A stretch of DNA of 64,000 nt from assembly GCA_951804985.1 (NCBI GenBank), contig OX638132.1, forward strand, positions 85,502,696 through 85,566,695, written 5' to 3'. A model generated the notes under the pieces. That model was not told the origin of the DNA, did not search any database, and saw nothing but the letters and a program-made list of their open reading frames with translations. Every line of letters starts with the position of its first letter. Within the stretch, counting starts at the first letter, position 1. The position numbers were made by a program, and so were the translations under genes. Below are positions 22,450-33,206 of this stretch, piece by piece. The stretch is from Dryomyza anilis (taxonomy: Eukaryota; Arthropoda; Insecta; Diptera; Dryomyzidae).

Positions 22450-23130
22450 TAATTTTTTTTTTAGTGAAAATTTAACTTTTTAGTGAAAATTTAAATTTTT
22501 AGTGAAAATTTAAATTTTTAGTGAAAATTTAAATTTTAAGTGAAAATTTAAATTTTAAGTGAAAATTTAAATTTTTAGTGAAAATTTAAATTTTTAGTGA
22601 AAATTTAAATTTTTAGTGAAAATTTAAATTTTGTTTTTGCGAGCTCAAGGTCTTGCCAGATACAAAATGCAATTACTGGGGAGTGAAACAAACAACAATT
22701 GACAATAACAAAATGTTGTTGGCTGAAAATTTAAATTTTTAATCAACATTTTTAATGAAAATTTAAATTTTTAGTGAAAATTTAAATTTTTAATAAAAAT
22801 TTAAGTTTTTAGTGAAAATTTAAATTTTAAGTGAAAATTTAAATTTTAAGTGAAAATTTAAATTTTTAGTGAAAATTTTAATTTTGAGTAAAAATTTTAA
22901 TTTTTTTTAGTGAAAATTAAAATTTTTACTCAAAATTTTAATTTTTAATGAAAATTTAAATTTTGTTTTTGCGGGCTCAAGGTCTTGCCAGATACAAAGT
23001 TCTATGGACTGGGGAGTGAAACAAACAACAATTGACAAAAACAAAAAGTTATTGGCTGACCGTACAGCCAACAACTTTTAGTGAAAATTTAAATTTTTAG
23101 TGAATATTAGAATTTTCAGTGTAAATATGA
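22450..23130. repeat. 19-bp minisatellite (TTTTTAGTGAAAATTTAAA)
   Basis: Near-perfect 19-bp units fill 22,450-22,630, 22,740-22,960 and 23,070-23,110. Two ~90-bp interludes (22,630-22,725 and 22,963-23,060) are copies of each other and share GCTCAAGGTCTTGCCAGATA and AACAAACAACAATTGACAA, so array plus interlude forms a ~330-bp higher-order unit. No coding potential. Confidence 0.9.
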
Positions 23131-23164
23131 ATAAAACGTGAATTTTTATAGAATGTAAATAAAT

Positions 23165-23430
23165 AGGGGAGTCTGTGGTAAAGTGGGACACGTTTTGATT
23201 TTCCTTCAAAAAAGTAATTTTAAATTCTTCTCCTAATCTAACTTTTTGCATTAACACAATAACATTTAAATGCCTTTTAATTGATTGTTGAGCGACTTTT
23301 CAAAACAGCTCAATTTCAGACTTGTTGAAAAAAGTTTGGGTAAAGTGGGAAACTTCAAAATTTTTAACAAAATGCTATTTTAGTCATTCTTTTGCAAGTT
23401 TTTTTTTCATAACAAAGTCAAATATATTAA
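23165..23430 (+). repeat. Dispersed repeat with GGTAAAGTGGGACAC / GTAAAGTGGGAAAC
   Basis: Two GTAAAGTGGGA cores (about 23,179 and 23,341) sit in sequence matching the inverted copy at 17,340-17,760. A shorter piece (GGGGTAAAGTGGGACAC...GATTTTCCT) occurs at 27,165-27,200. It lies 500 bp from the 24-bp minisatellite, which is built from the same words in inverse orientation. Confidence 0.6.
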
Positions 23431-23714
23431 GAATAAAAAATAACTATAATAAGATTATACAAAATAATGCATAAATAAATTAAAAATATAAGTTTAAATT
23501 CATAAACAGCTCAAAAGTTATGTTAAGAAAATACGACACAAATAGTCAGAATATTCTGATTTATAATAGAAAAAAGTAGTTGCTAGTCGTCTAGTTCGCT
23601 ATTTGCGTATATAGCAATTTACTGAATTGTTAAGATTTAAATTCTTCGGAGTTTCATTCAAGTAAAATGTAAAAAATTCTTCTTCTGCTGATGAAGTTCA
23701 ACAAAATCTTTACT

Positions 23715-25290
23715 GATGTATTCTTATTCTTTTTGTGTCTCGTTAAAGGTTAACTTTCGGCCTTCTTCTGCAATTCAGATCTTATCTCAGGTGAACCCAA
23801 AATGTTTCTTTTCATTAGTTTGTGGCCACGATTGAGGTTCTTTCTTAGCTAAATTAATTATATAATTAAATAACACAATAATTTCACTAATATTACAACA
23901 AACATTGCTTAAATCACGTTTCGCACTATAACCCAGAAAATGTTTCCACTTTACCACACAAAGTGTTTACCACATACCCCAGAATAGATTTCCAACTTTA
24001 CCCCAGAAAGTATTTTCCACTTTACCCTAGAATGTGTTTCCCACTTTACCCAAGAAATTATTTTCAACTTAAACCCAGAAAGTATTTCCCACATTACCCC
24101 AAAAAGTGTTTTCCACTTTACCCTAGAAAGTGTTTCCACTTTACCCCAAAAAGTGTTTCCCACTTTATCCCAGAAAGTATTTCACACTTTACCCCAGAAA
24201 GTATTTCCCACTTTACTTCACAAAGTATTTCTTACTTTAACCCAGAAAGTGTTTCCCATTTTACCCCAGAAAGTGTTTCCCACTTTACCTCAGAAAGTGT
24301 TTTCCACTTTACCCAAGAAATTATTTTAAACTTTAACCCAGAAAGTATTTCCCACATTACCCCAAAAAGTGTTTTCCACTTTACCCCAGAAAGTTTTTCC
24401 ACTTTACCCCAGAAAGTGTTTCCCACTTTATCTCAGAAAGTATTTCCCACTTTACCCCAGAAAGTATTTCCCACTTTACTTCACAAAGTATTTCTTACTT
24501 TACCCTAGAAAGTATTTTCCACTTTACCCCAGAAAGTGTTTCCCACTTTACCCAAGAAATTATTTCCCACTTTAACCCAGAAAGTATTTCCCACATTACC
24601 CCAAAAAGTGTTTTTCACTTAACCCAGAAAGTGTTTCCACTTTACCCCAAAAAGTGTTTCCCACTTTATCCCAGAAAGTATTTCCCACTTTACCCCAGAA
24701 AGTATTTCCCACTTTACTTCACAAAGTATTTCCCACTTTAACCTAGAAAGTATTTTCCACTTTACCCCAGAAAGTGTTTGCCACTTTACCCCAGAAATTA
24801 TTTCCCACTTTACCCCAGAAAGTATTTCCCACATTACCCCAAAAAGTGTTTTCCACTTTACCCCATAATGTATTTCCCACTTTATCCAAAAAAGTGTTTC
24901 CCACTTTACCCCAGAAAGGGTTTCCCACTTTACCGCAAAAAGTGTTTCCCATTTTACTCCAGTAAGTGTTTCCCACTTTACCACAATATATTAATTTTAA
25001 TTAAACTTAGCACCATTTAAGTGAAATTATTTGAAAACCCCGTTTGTATTTCAAAAGATGTACAATATGCGATAATTTTAAACAATAAAAATTCTGACTT
25101 TTTCAAATACATTATTTTTCTCTTGTTCCCAAAACGCAATAATGTGGTATTTATTTAATTATAACCATGGATGAAGAAGTTGATGCCACATTAAGAAGCA
25201 CTTGACAGTTGTTTTTATTTTTCTTAGGGCAAAAATTGCAATTTCCCACATTACCCCATGTCCTACTTTTCCCCAGGTTCACCTATAAAA
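23715..25290. mobile_element. Unclassified element carrying a 24-bp minisatellite, copy 1
   Basis: Sequence on both sides of the 24-bp array is shared with 38,325-39,880. Left shared phrases: CTTCTGCAATTC, TATCTCAGGT, TTTGTGGCCACGATT, ACTAATATTACAA. Right shared phrases: ACTTAGCAC, TCGTTTGTATTTCAAAAGAT or close variants, ATTAAGAAGCA, TGACAG. The right end reads CCCCAGGTTCACC, with the inverse AGGTGAACC at the left near 23,790. On the minus strand about 35 codons (23,740-23,850) read NRGHKLMKRNIL and SELQKKAE, a coding-like relic also present in copy 2. Superfamily unknown. Confidence 0.6.
23940..24985. repeat. 24-bp minisatellite array 1
   Basis: More than 40 units whose consensus begins AGAAAGTGTTTCCC and ends ACTTTACCCC; common variants are ATT for TTT, TATT for TGTT, and 23-bp units lacking one C. 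Because 24 is a multiple of 3, the array stays open in several frames on both strands (for example the octapeptide KVFPTLPQ on plus and GNTFWGKV on minus). These frames are repeat artefacts. Confidence 0.95.
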
Positions 25291-27160
25291 TCAGTTCTTA
25301 AAATTTGAATTACGAACAAAATTTTGAAAAATTAGTGATTATGTAAAAACAAAAAATAAAAATAACAATAAATCATAAAAATTTGATTTTATAGTGAAAT
25401 TAAATTTTTTAGTGAAAGATTTAGTGTACATTTATTTTTTAAAACATGATATCCGAGAGGTCTTAATCCTAGAAACATTATTTTCGATACATTTTTCTTA
25501 AGACAATTAACCAGCATATTAAACATCCATAAAAGATGAGAAAAAATAATTATAGAAAAAGTATTTCAGAAGAATAGTTACGAGGGAATTTATTTATGGA
25601 AAGATGTAATCCTATACTACTTTAAATTTTAATTATTGAAGTATTTAACTCAAGTTATATGAAATATTATTTAAATCAAATAACGTGATTTATGTAAAAT
25701 ATAAAATATAGACATTTTATACTATGTCAATTTTAATAGAATTCCAGCACCCTGTACGTACGATGTGGTAATCATCACGTGTCCAAAGTTTATTCGCACG
25801 TAGCCACATTTACAGCAGATTATTGTCATACATACAAATAAAGAATATACAAGAAAAATGCGTAGTAAAATCGTTTGGTACTTGAAAAATAATACCAAAA
25901 ACACTTTGAAGTTCTCATATTTTTTTCTATTCATTGCTACAATAATAAACACTGTAGCACTAGCTGCGTGTTGAGTGGTTTATAAATAATTACGAATAAA
26001 TAATTACGAAAAAATATTCATGTTGAGTACGTGAAAAAGACGAAAATACAAAATAGAATTATACAAATTATAGTCATAAATAAAAGGCTAAAGCACAGAA
26101 ATGTTTGTGACACGCAAGACGATGAACTGGTCAAGTGTGATGTGGGTTTTTTTGATTTTTGAAATTATTAAAACATGTTAGGCTGTAAAAATAAATGTAT
26201 AAATTTAATATTTATTTCTAAAATGAATTTCAAGCCACTTGTGTGTGTTGCATGACCAACAAACTGTTGATTTGCTGCATATTTGATGGTAGCAAAATGC
26301 ATTCATTGAATATGCTGTTTAAACGTGGCCCAAATGACAAAATATCAAAGCGGCTTAAATGCGTGATTATGCACGCTAAGCAGCTTAAATAGTTAACATA
26401 ACCATTTTGAAACCTTTGTGGGTACAACGTGGATTTAAGCTGCTGCACGCAAAGTTGCATAGAATAATTGAAGCATTATATATGTGGCTAATTATGACGC
26501 ATAATTAGTATTAGTTTGTAAGAATAATATAAAACTTTTAAAATATCACAAAAATAACAAAATCAACACCATAAACGTAACGCAATGTTGCAACAATGTT
26601 GCGTAAATATTGCAAACAAATTGTGACAACTTTGCGCGGACAACGCACATTGCAAAAAAAAACAAAATCAAAATTTAATCAAAGCAAATACAAGAAATTG
26701 ATACAAAAATCAAGTTACAACATCCGAGGAGATGAGAATGAAAAAAACGTTACAAATGCAAACGCAGTCAGTTGGTTGCCACATTGCATTGCATTGTGCT
26801 GCTTGATATTTTGCAAATGTGACATTTTTGTCATGTCGCAACGAAAAACGAAGATATTCATTTCAGTGCGTGACAAATCAAATGCCATGCACAAATAAAC
26901 TTTGTCTGTACGTGCTGCAGAATACAATTTTGCAATTTTCAAATCAAATCAAGAATTTAATTTAAAAATTCAAATTCGAAAAAATATTTATCTTTACCTA
27001 ATGATTGTATAATTGAATATTTCAATAGAATTTTGTATAAACATTTTTATTTATACAATTTCAAATTGGTTTTCCATATAAAAGCAATATATGTATGTTT
27101 CGAAAAATACAAAAATTTATTTGGAATTGGATAATTTGAATTTTTTTTTATAAAAGGGCC
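25291..27160. other. AT-rich unique sequence
   Basis: A few AGTGAAATTAAATTTTTTAG-like words near 25,390-25,430 echo the 19-bp minisatellite. 26,560-26,940 is slightly less AT-rich. No exon recognised. Confidence 0.45.
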
Positions 27161-27229
27161 GCATGGGGTAAAGTGGGACACTTTTTGATTTTCCTACAAA
27201 AAAGTACATTTGAATTACACAGTGCAGCG

Positions 27230-27710
27230 AAAGCACACCTTTTTTTGGTGCCAGAGATTTGACAAAATTTTTAGCATTATTGAGTAAGCTGAAGAAATTC
27301 CACCCAAGAATCTTATGCTCTATCACGTCAGGTTCACGAGATATATGACCATAAAGGTCCTAAAGTGACCGTAATATTACTGTTGATTTATTGAGAAAAC
27401 TGTAGCAGTTATGGATTTGTTGTCTGAGAACCAAATGTAGATACTGTCCAAGGCATCATATCTGTAGTACATATTAAATTTCTATCTCGTCCTTTTAATA
27501 CCATTATTAAAGATTTTCAAAGGATCAATCTACATAATCGACCATTTTCATATTAAGGAGTTAAAAATGTATCATATTGTCTATGGAAAAAATATTCTGC
27601 ATAAAAAAACATAAAAAGTGACCAAATGTGTCAAAGCCGTACAACGAATAGTTTTTCTAATACTCATCACTGCAAAGTATTTTTTTGTATATGATTTTTA
27701 ATTTTTATTT
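27230..27710. repeat. ~630-bp repeat unit, copy 1 (partial)
   Basis: GTGCCAGAGATTTGAC, then AATCTTATGCTCTATCACGTC, then TCTGTAGTACATATTAAATT, then TTTCAAAGGATC match 30,465-31,095 in order. The Helitron at 27,715 separates this copy from the next, so the array predates the insertion. Confidence 0.65.
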
Positions 27711-27889
27711 TATACTAGCTGGACCCGTGCACGACTCGTGCCAAGATTTTCTGAATTCAAAGATATGGAGCGATTTTATTAATATAAAAAACATTTTATT
27801 ATTTATATGAGGGGCCCGTGCTTAGCTGTTGAAATTTTTTTATTGGTTTTATAAATGTGGTAACCAAATAATTCTCCGCCAAAACAACT

Positions 27890-28079
27890 TTTCTCAAAGA
27901 CAATTTTTTCTCAGACTGCGCTTCTCCGCAGAATTATTCCCAGTACAAATCTTCCCCGTAAAATCCACATAGAACGCTTTCCCGTAGAATTCTCAACGTA
28001 GAATTCATCCCGGTAGAATTGTTCCCGGTGGAATTCTTTCCCGTAGAATTCTTCCCCGTAGAGTTTTTCCCAGTAGAAG
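27890..28079. repeat. 15-bp repeats, CCGTAGAATTCTTC type
   Basis: Degenerate units of TTCCCCGTAGAATTC between the Helitron's 3'-end side and the 15-bp GTGTGGTGAGTTTTA array. The word type (AATTCTTCCCCG) is the same as that of the higher-order array at 41.0-43.2 kb. Confidence 0.75.
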
Positions 28080-29195
28080 TTTTAGTGTGGTGGGTTTTAA
28101 TGTAGTAAGTTTCGGTGTGGTGAGTTTAGATGTGGTGAATTTTGGAGTGGTGAGTTTAATTGTGGTTAGTTTTGGTGTGGTGAGTTTTATTGTGGTGAGT
28201 TTTAGTGTGGTGAATTTGAGTGTGGTGAGTTTAAGTGTGGTGTTTTTAAGTGTGGTGAGTTTTAGTGTGGTCAATTATAGTGTGGTGGGTTTTAGTGTGG
28301 TGAATTTTAATGTGGCGTGTTTTTTATTGTGGTGAGTTTTAGTGTGATGAATTTTAATGTGATGAATTTTATTGTGGTGAGTTTTAGTGTAGTGAATTTT
28401 AGGGTGGTGAGTTTTAGTGTGGTTAATTATAGTGTGGTGGGTTTTAGTGTGGTGAATTTTAGTGCGGTGAGTTTTAGTGTGGTGAGTTTTAGTGTATCGA
28501 AATTTGAGTGTAGTGAGTTTTAATGTGGTGAGTTTATAAGTGGTGAATTTTAATGTGGTGAAATTTTAGTGTAGTGAGTTTTAGTGTGGTGAGTTTTAGT
28601 GTGGTCAATTTTAGTGTGGTGAATTTTTGTGTGGTGAGTTTTAGTGTGGTGAGTTTTAGTGTGGTGAGTTTTAGTACGGTGAGTTTTTGTGTGGTGAGTT
28701 TTAGTGTGGTGAGTTTTAGTGTGGTGAGTTTCAGTGTGGTGAGTTTAAGTGTGGTGAGTTTTAGTGTGGTGAGTTTTAGTACGGTGAGTTTTTGTGTGGT
28801 GAGTTTTAGTGTGGTGAGTTTTAGTGTGGTGAGTTTCAGTGTGGTCAGTTTTGGTGTGGTGAATTTTAGTGTGTTGAATTTTTGTGTGGTGAGTTTAAGT
28901 GTGGTGAGTTTTAGTGTGGTGAGTTTTAGTGTGGTGAGTTTAAGTGTGGTGAGTTTTAGTGTGGTGAGTTTTTGTGTGGTGAGTTTTAGTGTGGTGAGTT
29001 TTAGTGTGGTGAGTTTTTATGTGGTGAGTTTTTGTGTGGTGAGTTTTAGTGTGGTGAGTTTTAGTGTGGTGAGTTTTAGTGTGGTGAGTTTTAGTGTGGT
29101 GAATTATAGTGTGGTGGGTTTTAGTGTGGTTAATTTAAGGGTGAATTTTAGTGTGGTGAGTTTTAGTTTGGTTAGTTTTAGTGTGGTGAGTTTGT
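28080..29195. repeat. 15-bp minisatellite (GTTTTAGTGTGGTGA)
   Basis: About 74 units of a 15-bp repeat; many in the right half are identical. Translation gives the pentapeptide VSFSV over and over, with an open frame of 212 codons at 28,574-29,212. I reject it as a gene because the frame is a simple consequence of a stop-free unit divisible by 3. A sister array is at 44,817-45,628. Confidence 0.95.
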
Positions 29196-29331
29196 TTTTC
29201 TTTTTCATTTAGTTTGGATTGTGGTTTTATATGATTGGTTTTGTTTTTGTTTTTGTATTTTTGCTTTTGTTTTGTGTTGTGCTTTTGCTTTTTTGTTTTT
29301 AATTTTTTTTTTGTATTTGAGTTTTTTATTT

Positions 29332-30419
29332 CATGTTCGTTGCTGGTGAAAGTGCCGAGTTATATCGTGTTTAGGTTGCATGGGAGGTGCCACGCCTCTT
29401 TGCCCAATCCCGCCCATATATAGCCTATCATTCCTTCCATACTATACCGCATCTGTGGTAAAAATTTCAAGACAATCGGATCAGCCGTTTAGACGGAGAA
29501 GCGGAATAAACGTGATTGCTTTTGTTTTTGTATTTTTGCTTTTGTTTTGTTTTGTGCTTTTGGTTTTTTGTTTTTAATTTTTTTTGTGTATTTGAGTTTT
29601 TTGTTTCATGTTCGTAGCTGGTGAAAGTGCCGAGTTATATCGTATTGAAAGTTTAGGTTGTATGGGAGGTGCCACGCCTCTTTTCCCAATCCCGCCCATA
29701 TATAGCCTATCATTCCTTCCAGACCATACCGCATCTGTGGTAAAAATTTCAAGAAAATCGGATCAGCCGTTTAGACGGAGAAGCGGAACAAACGTGATTG
29801 CTTTTGCTTTTGTATTTTTGCTTTTGTTTTGTTTTGTGCTTTTGATTTTTTTTTTTTTTTTGTATTTGAGTTTTTTGTTTCATGTTCGTAGCTGGTGAAA
29901 GTGCCGAGTTATATCGTATTGAAAGTTTAGGTTGTATGGGAGGTGCCACGCCTCTTTGTCCAATCCCGCCCATATATAGCCTATCATTCCTTCCAGACCA
30001 TACCGCATCTTTGGTAAAAATTTCAAGGAAATCGGATCAGCCGTTTAGACGGAGAAGCGGAACAAACGTGATTGCTTTTGCTTTTGTATTTTTGCTTTTG
30101 TTTTGTTTTGTGCTTTTGTTTTTTTTTTTTTAATTTTTTTTTTTGTATTTGAGTTTTTTGTTTCATGTTCGTAGCTGGTGAAAGTGCCGAGTTATATCGT
30201 ATTGAAAGTTTAGGTTGTATGGGAGGTGCCACGCCTCTTTGTCCAATCCCGCCCATATATAGCCTATCATTCCTTCCAGACCATACCGCATCTTTGGTAA
30301 AAATTTCAAAGAAATCGGATCAGCCGTTTAGACGGAGAAGCGGAACAAACGTACAAACGTACAAACGTACAAACGTACAAACGTACAAACGAACAAACAG
30401 ATTTATTATATTAATAGGA
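29332..30419. repeat. Four tandem ~275-bp Helitron terminal modules
   Basis: CATGTTCGTAGCTGGTGAAA, with one variant, occurs at 29,332, 29,607, 29,881 and 30,164, giving periods of 275, 274 and 283. Each module contains GGGAGGTGCCACGCCTCTTT, CCCGCCCATATATAGCC and ATCGGATCAGCCGTTTAGAC. The last module continues into an (ACAAACGT)n run and the Helitron 5' terminus. Amplification of the terminal module suggests rolling-circle or unequal-exchange events. Confidence 0.9.
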
Positions 30420-30429
30420 TGAAATTACA

Positions 30430-31240
30430 AAATACTAAAGTTACTCGAAGCATAAAAATACATGATCCTGCCAGCGATTTCGCTTTTTTTTTAATATACT
30501 GAATGTGTCAAAAAAATTTTCATACTATAATCTTATGTTCTATCACGTCAGGATTTGGTGGTATTGACCCCCAAATATCCGATATATGCTAAAATTTCAT
30601 AGCATAATTTCTGGAAAACGGTATAAGATATGATTTTATTGAATAAGCAGCAATTGTAGGCATCGGCCTAAGCATTCTTTCTGTAGTACAATTTAATTTT
30701 CTAACTCGTCCTTAAATCATCAATTTTAAGAATTTCCAAAAGATCGCTGCAATTAATTGGCCTAATTTATATGAAGAAGTAATAAATGATTTTATTGACT
30801 TAGCAGCAATTGTAGGCATCGGCTTAAGGATCCTTTCTTTAGTACATTTTAATTTTCTATCTCGTCCTTAAATCATCAATTTTAAGGATTTTCAAAAGAT
30901 CGCTGCACTTAATTGGCCAAATTTATATGAAGAACTAATAAATTTATCATAATGTCTTTAAGAAAAATATTAAGCACATCAAAACAGTAAAAATGCCCAT
31001 GCGACTTATGGTTTCTATTATATAAAGCACTGAATTTAAATTTTTCAAATTTTCATAAGTACAAAAACTATCACTGATAGTTAATAATAATTTTTTCTGG
31101 TTCCAGCGATTTGGCTTCATTATAAATATCATTAATGTGTCAAATATATTAATGTACTTTAAACTTATATGCTATTTCGTCATCATTTCGAGGAATTTAA
31201 ATACCACTTGTTGTACAAAAATATTCAAATGCTGTTTTTT
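30430..31240. repeat. ~630-bp repeat unit, copies 2 and 3, with internal duplication
   Basis: A second copy starts near 30,465 (CTGCCAGCGATTTCGC) and a third near 31,100 (TTCCAGCGATTTGGC), the latter partial. Inside copy 2 a ~160-bp segment is itself duplicated in tandem (TTATTGAATAAGCAGCAATTG at about 30,636 and its near copy at about 30,794). Satellite-like in origin. Confidence 0.7.
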
Positions 31241-31638
31241 TTCAGAATAAGTATTTCCCAGAACGAAGGACTTTGGTTTGTAATTTGTTGTTCTTCATTC
31301 ATTTGTGTAGCACTAAATTGAGTAAAAAACAACATAGACAACTCCAAGCACATAAAAGACAAAGCTGTTTGTTTATGTTTTCTTCGCTACGTTAGTGTCG
31401 TTTGTTGTCCGACTATGCATGTCACTTGTTTGGCGGTAAATCGTAAACAAAAACACAAAAAAGCAATGAATAATTGACAAAGCTGTGCTAATTTATTTCT
31501 TATGCGCTGAAATTTAATAATTTTATATATTTTGTTTTGTTGTATGTACAATTATTGGTTAATTGTAAAATTGTGTAGTTTTTCATAATTTGATATCTAT
31601 GTGCATTATAACAAAATAAAGCTTTTATGCCATAATAT
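31241..31638. other. AT-rich sequence, nothing recognised
   Basis: No repeat or exon seen between the satellite-like units and the LTR. Confidence 0.5.
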
Positions 31639-32089
31639 TGTTACGAAAAGATGTAATTTGCCCCATAGTGCAAGCAATCAACAATAATTAATGAGACGCA
31701 AGACAATTTAGCGCACTAAGCATGTGTTAGAAAGAGACGGAAGATCATTCAGCGCACTGAGGCAGTGTGCGAGAAGGAGATGGCGCATTAAAACACATGA
31801 GTGCGAATGAGATGCCAATAGCATGCATCATTCACAAAACGAGTAGAAGATTATCGAAACAATTCGAAGCTTGTCGAAACGTGTCGAACTGATGCATGCA
31901 GTATATAAGGGAGCCACATCTGAGGTACAGCACTTCAGTTGTGATTTAATAGTGAACTAGTGCGTCTCGTGAATGAACATTGTAAAGATAAATTGTAGTA
32001 ATTCAGCAGTTGATATAAGTGATTATTCTTTAAGTTGTTATTTAAATAAATAAATTTAATTAATACTAGTTGAAATATAACTAGTTACA
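31639..32089 (+). mobile_element. Probable solo LTR
   Basis: A 451-bp sequence, less AT-rich than its flanks, begins TGTTACG and ends GTTACA (TG...CA). It has the order expected of U3-R-U5: TATA box (TATATAAGG, 31,902-31,910), an initiator TTCAGTT about 35 bp downstream, and an AATAAA-rich stretch at about 32,042-32,055. No internal retrotransposon sequence adjoins on either side. I see no target duplication (ATAT versus ACCA), so the exact ends are uncertain. Gypsy or BEL-type LTRs of flies have this layout. Confidence 0.5.
31902..31940 (+). promoter_or_regulatory. TATA box plus initiator of the putative LTR
   Basis: TATATAAGG at 31,902 and TTCAGTT at 31,934-31,940 are spaced about as in insect core promoters (initiator A at 31,937). 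Confidence 0.5.
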
Positions 32090-33122
32090 ACCAATTATAA
32101 GTGCGTTTTTATTTTGTACACAATTCCACTGTACGTTATAAGGCTGCCGATGGCTCGATTCGAATTACATGCATTTCATACCATTTGAATTTGAGTGGCT
32201 ATGCACGGAATTTCTAGTATTTTGATTCGAATACAAGTTCTCACTTTGCGCACTATGCAGAAATACAAATACAATTTGCAAAATACTATTGACAGACTAT
32301 AACAGACATATTATGTTCATTTTAATAAATTGTGTTATAAATGAATGATGTACCAGCAGAATTTATATTTTTTTTTGTTAGGATTTTGCAATATATGTAA
32401 GTATCAAATTCTACATAAAAATTAAATTTCTACGACCTAGCTGTTCGCTGAATTATAATGATGCTCTCATTTTGAATAGCCCATCCATTTTTATTTTTTC
32501 AATTTTATAAATCGATACATTGAAACTTTTGCAATATTAGTTTTCATAAAATACAAAATAAAACTCATTTAATTTGCAACGTGTGCAATTTAAAGAAAAA
32601 AAAAAACGGTATTGTCGATCTATTTTGCATCCTTAGTAAGCCACACATTATGTGGAGCAGACATTATGGGACCCAAACAACAAAGATGACAACAATAATG
32701 TCACCAACCATAATGTGTGTGACGTGTGAATGATGACACTTCGTTATAGTTGTTGGATGTGTGTGTGAATTTTGCAATGACAGCAAATGTTGGCAAAACC
32801 CCACACCTAAATATGTAGCACATGGAGCGGCCGCCACATCGGGAATGACTAAGTAGTGGAGATTTTTGCACAGACTATGGGAAAATGCGCTGCACAAGGC
32901 AAAAAGTGAAATATGTGTCAAAATAAATGGATGTATATGACAGCGCACAATATGCTGCAGAAAAATCAATGAATGTTGAAATTTGATTTTGAAGTTTTAA
33001 TAAATATGAGAAATGTAACAGTTGCACATTTAGTATTTTTAATTTAAATTCAAAAAAAGCATTAAATAATTTTGTGTTATATTATAAATATTTTATTATT
33101 GAAATTGTTTGAATAAGCTCAC
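32090..33122. other. Unique DNA; start of a putative large intron (minus strand)
   Basis: If the exon at 33,123-33,206 is real, this and everything to its left is intronic on the minus strand. I found no following exon with FERM-like coding to the left in the window. 32,640-32,970 is a less AT-rich, TG-rich unique island. Confidence 0.4.
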
Positions 33123-33206
33123 CTTAATCTCATGTATAAATTCCGTTTCGTCCAACAGATTAATCCGCACAACCATAATCCGTGATGGTCTACAGAGACA
33201 ATCCAT
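33123..33206 (-). CDS. First coding exon of a host gene, FERM-domain-like N-terminus
   Basis: An 84-base, 28-codon exon. The minus strand starts with an ATG in a good insect context (ACAAAATGG), preceded in frame by a TAA about 19 codons upstream. It ends at AAG|GTGAGC, a strong splice donor in phase 0. The peptide begins MDCLCRPSR and continues IMVVRINLLDETEFIHEIK. The pattern (hydrophobic)x(hydrophobic)LLD-x-T/S-E-F is the opening beta-hairpin of the FERM F1 lobe, as in band-4.1, EPB41L, FARP and FRMD proteins. I infer a cytoskeleton/membrane-linking FERM protein; subfamily not resolved. Transcription runs right to left and later exons must be left of the window or deep in this intron. The exon is clearly less AT-rich than its flanks. 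The exon call is stronger than the family call. Confidence 0.6.

Larger units (their letters stand above)
27715..30419 (-). mobile_element. Complete non-autonomous Helitron
   Basis: On the minus strand the element starts with TC (TCCTATTAATATAATAAATC) after a host A. It ends in a hairpin (GCACG, loop AGT, CGTGC) followed 10 nt later by CTAG, then host T. This is the Helitron pattern: 5' TC, 3' hairpin plus CTRR, insertion between A and T, no target duplication. Inside, in plus-strand order, are a CCGTAGAATTCTTC array, a 15-bp minisatellite, T-rich filler, and four ~275-bp terminal modules. There is no Rep/helicase coding, so mobility would need an autonomous helper. It interrupts a ~630-bp repeat array. 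Confidence 0.85.

Noticed and set aside
23963..24508. 181-codon open frame rich in YPRK and HFTPES
   Set aside because: 24-bp minisatellite array 1, switching frames as 23-bp units occur.
28080..29195. CRISPR-like array
   Set aside because: Units are contiguous 15-bp repeats without spacers, in a eukaryotic mobile element.
28574..29212. 212-codon VSFSV-repeat open frame
   Set aside because: 15-bp minisatellite inside a Helitron; the sister array at 45.3-45.8 kb gives the same artefact.
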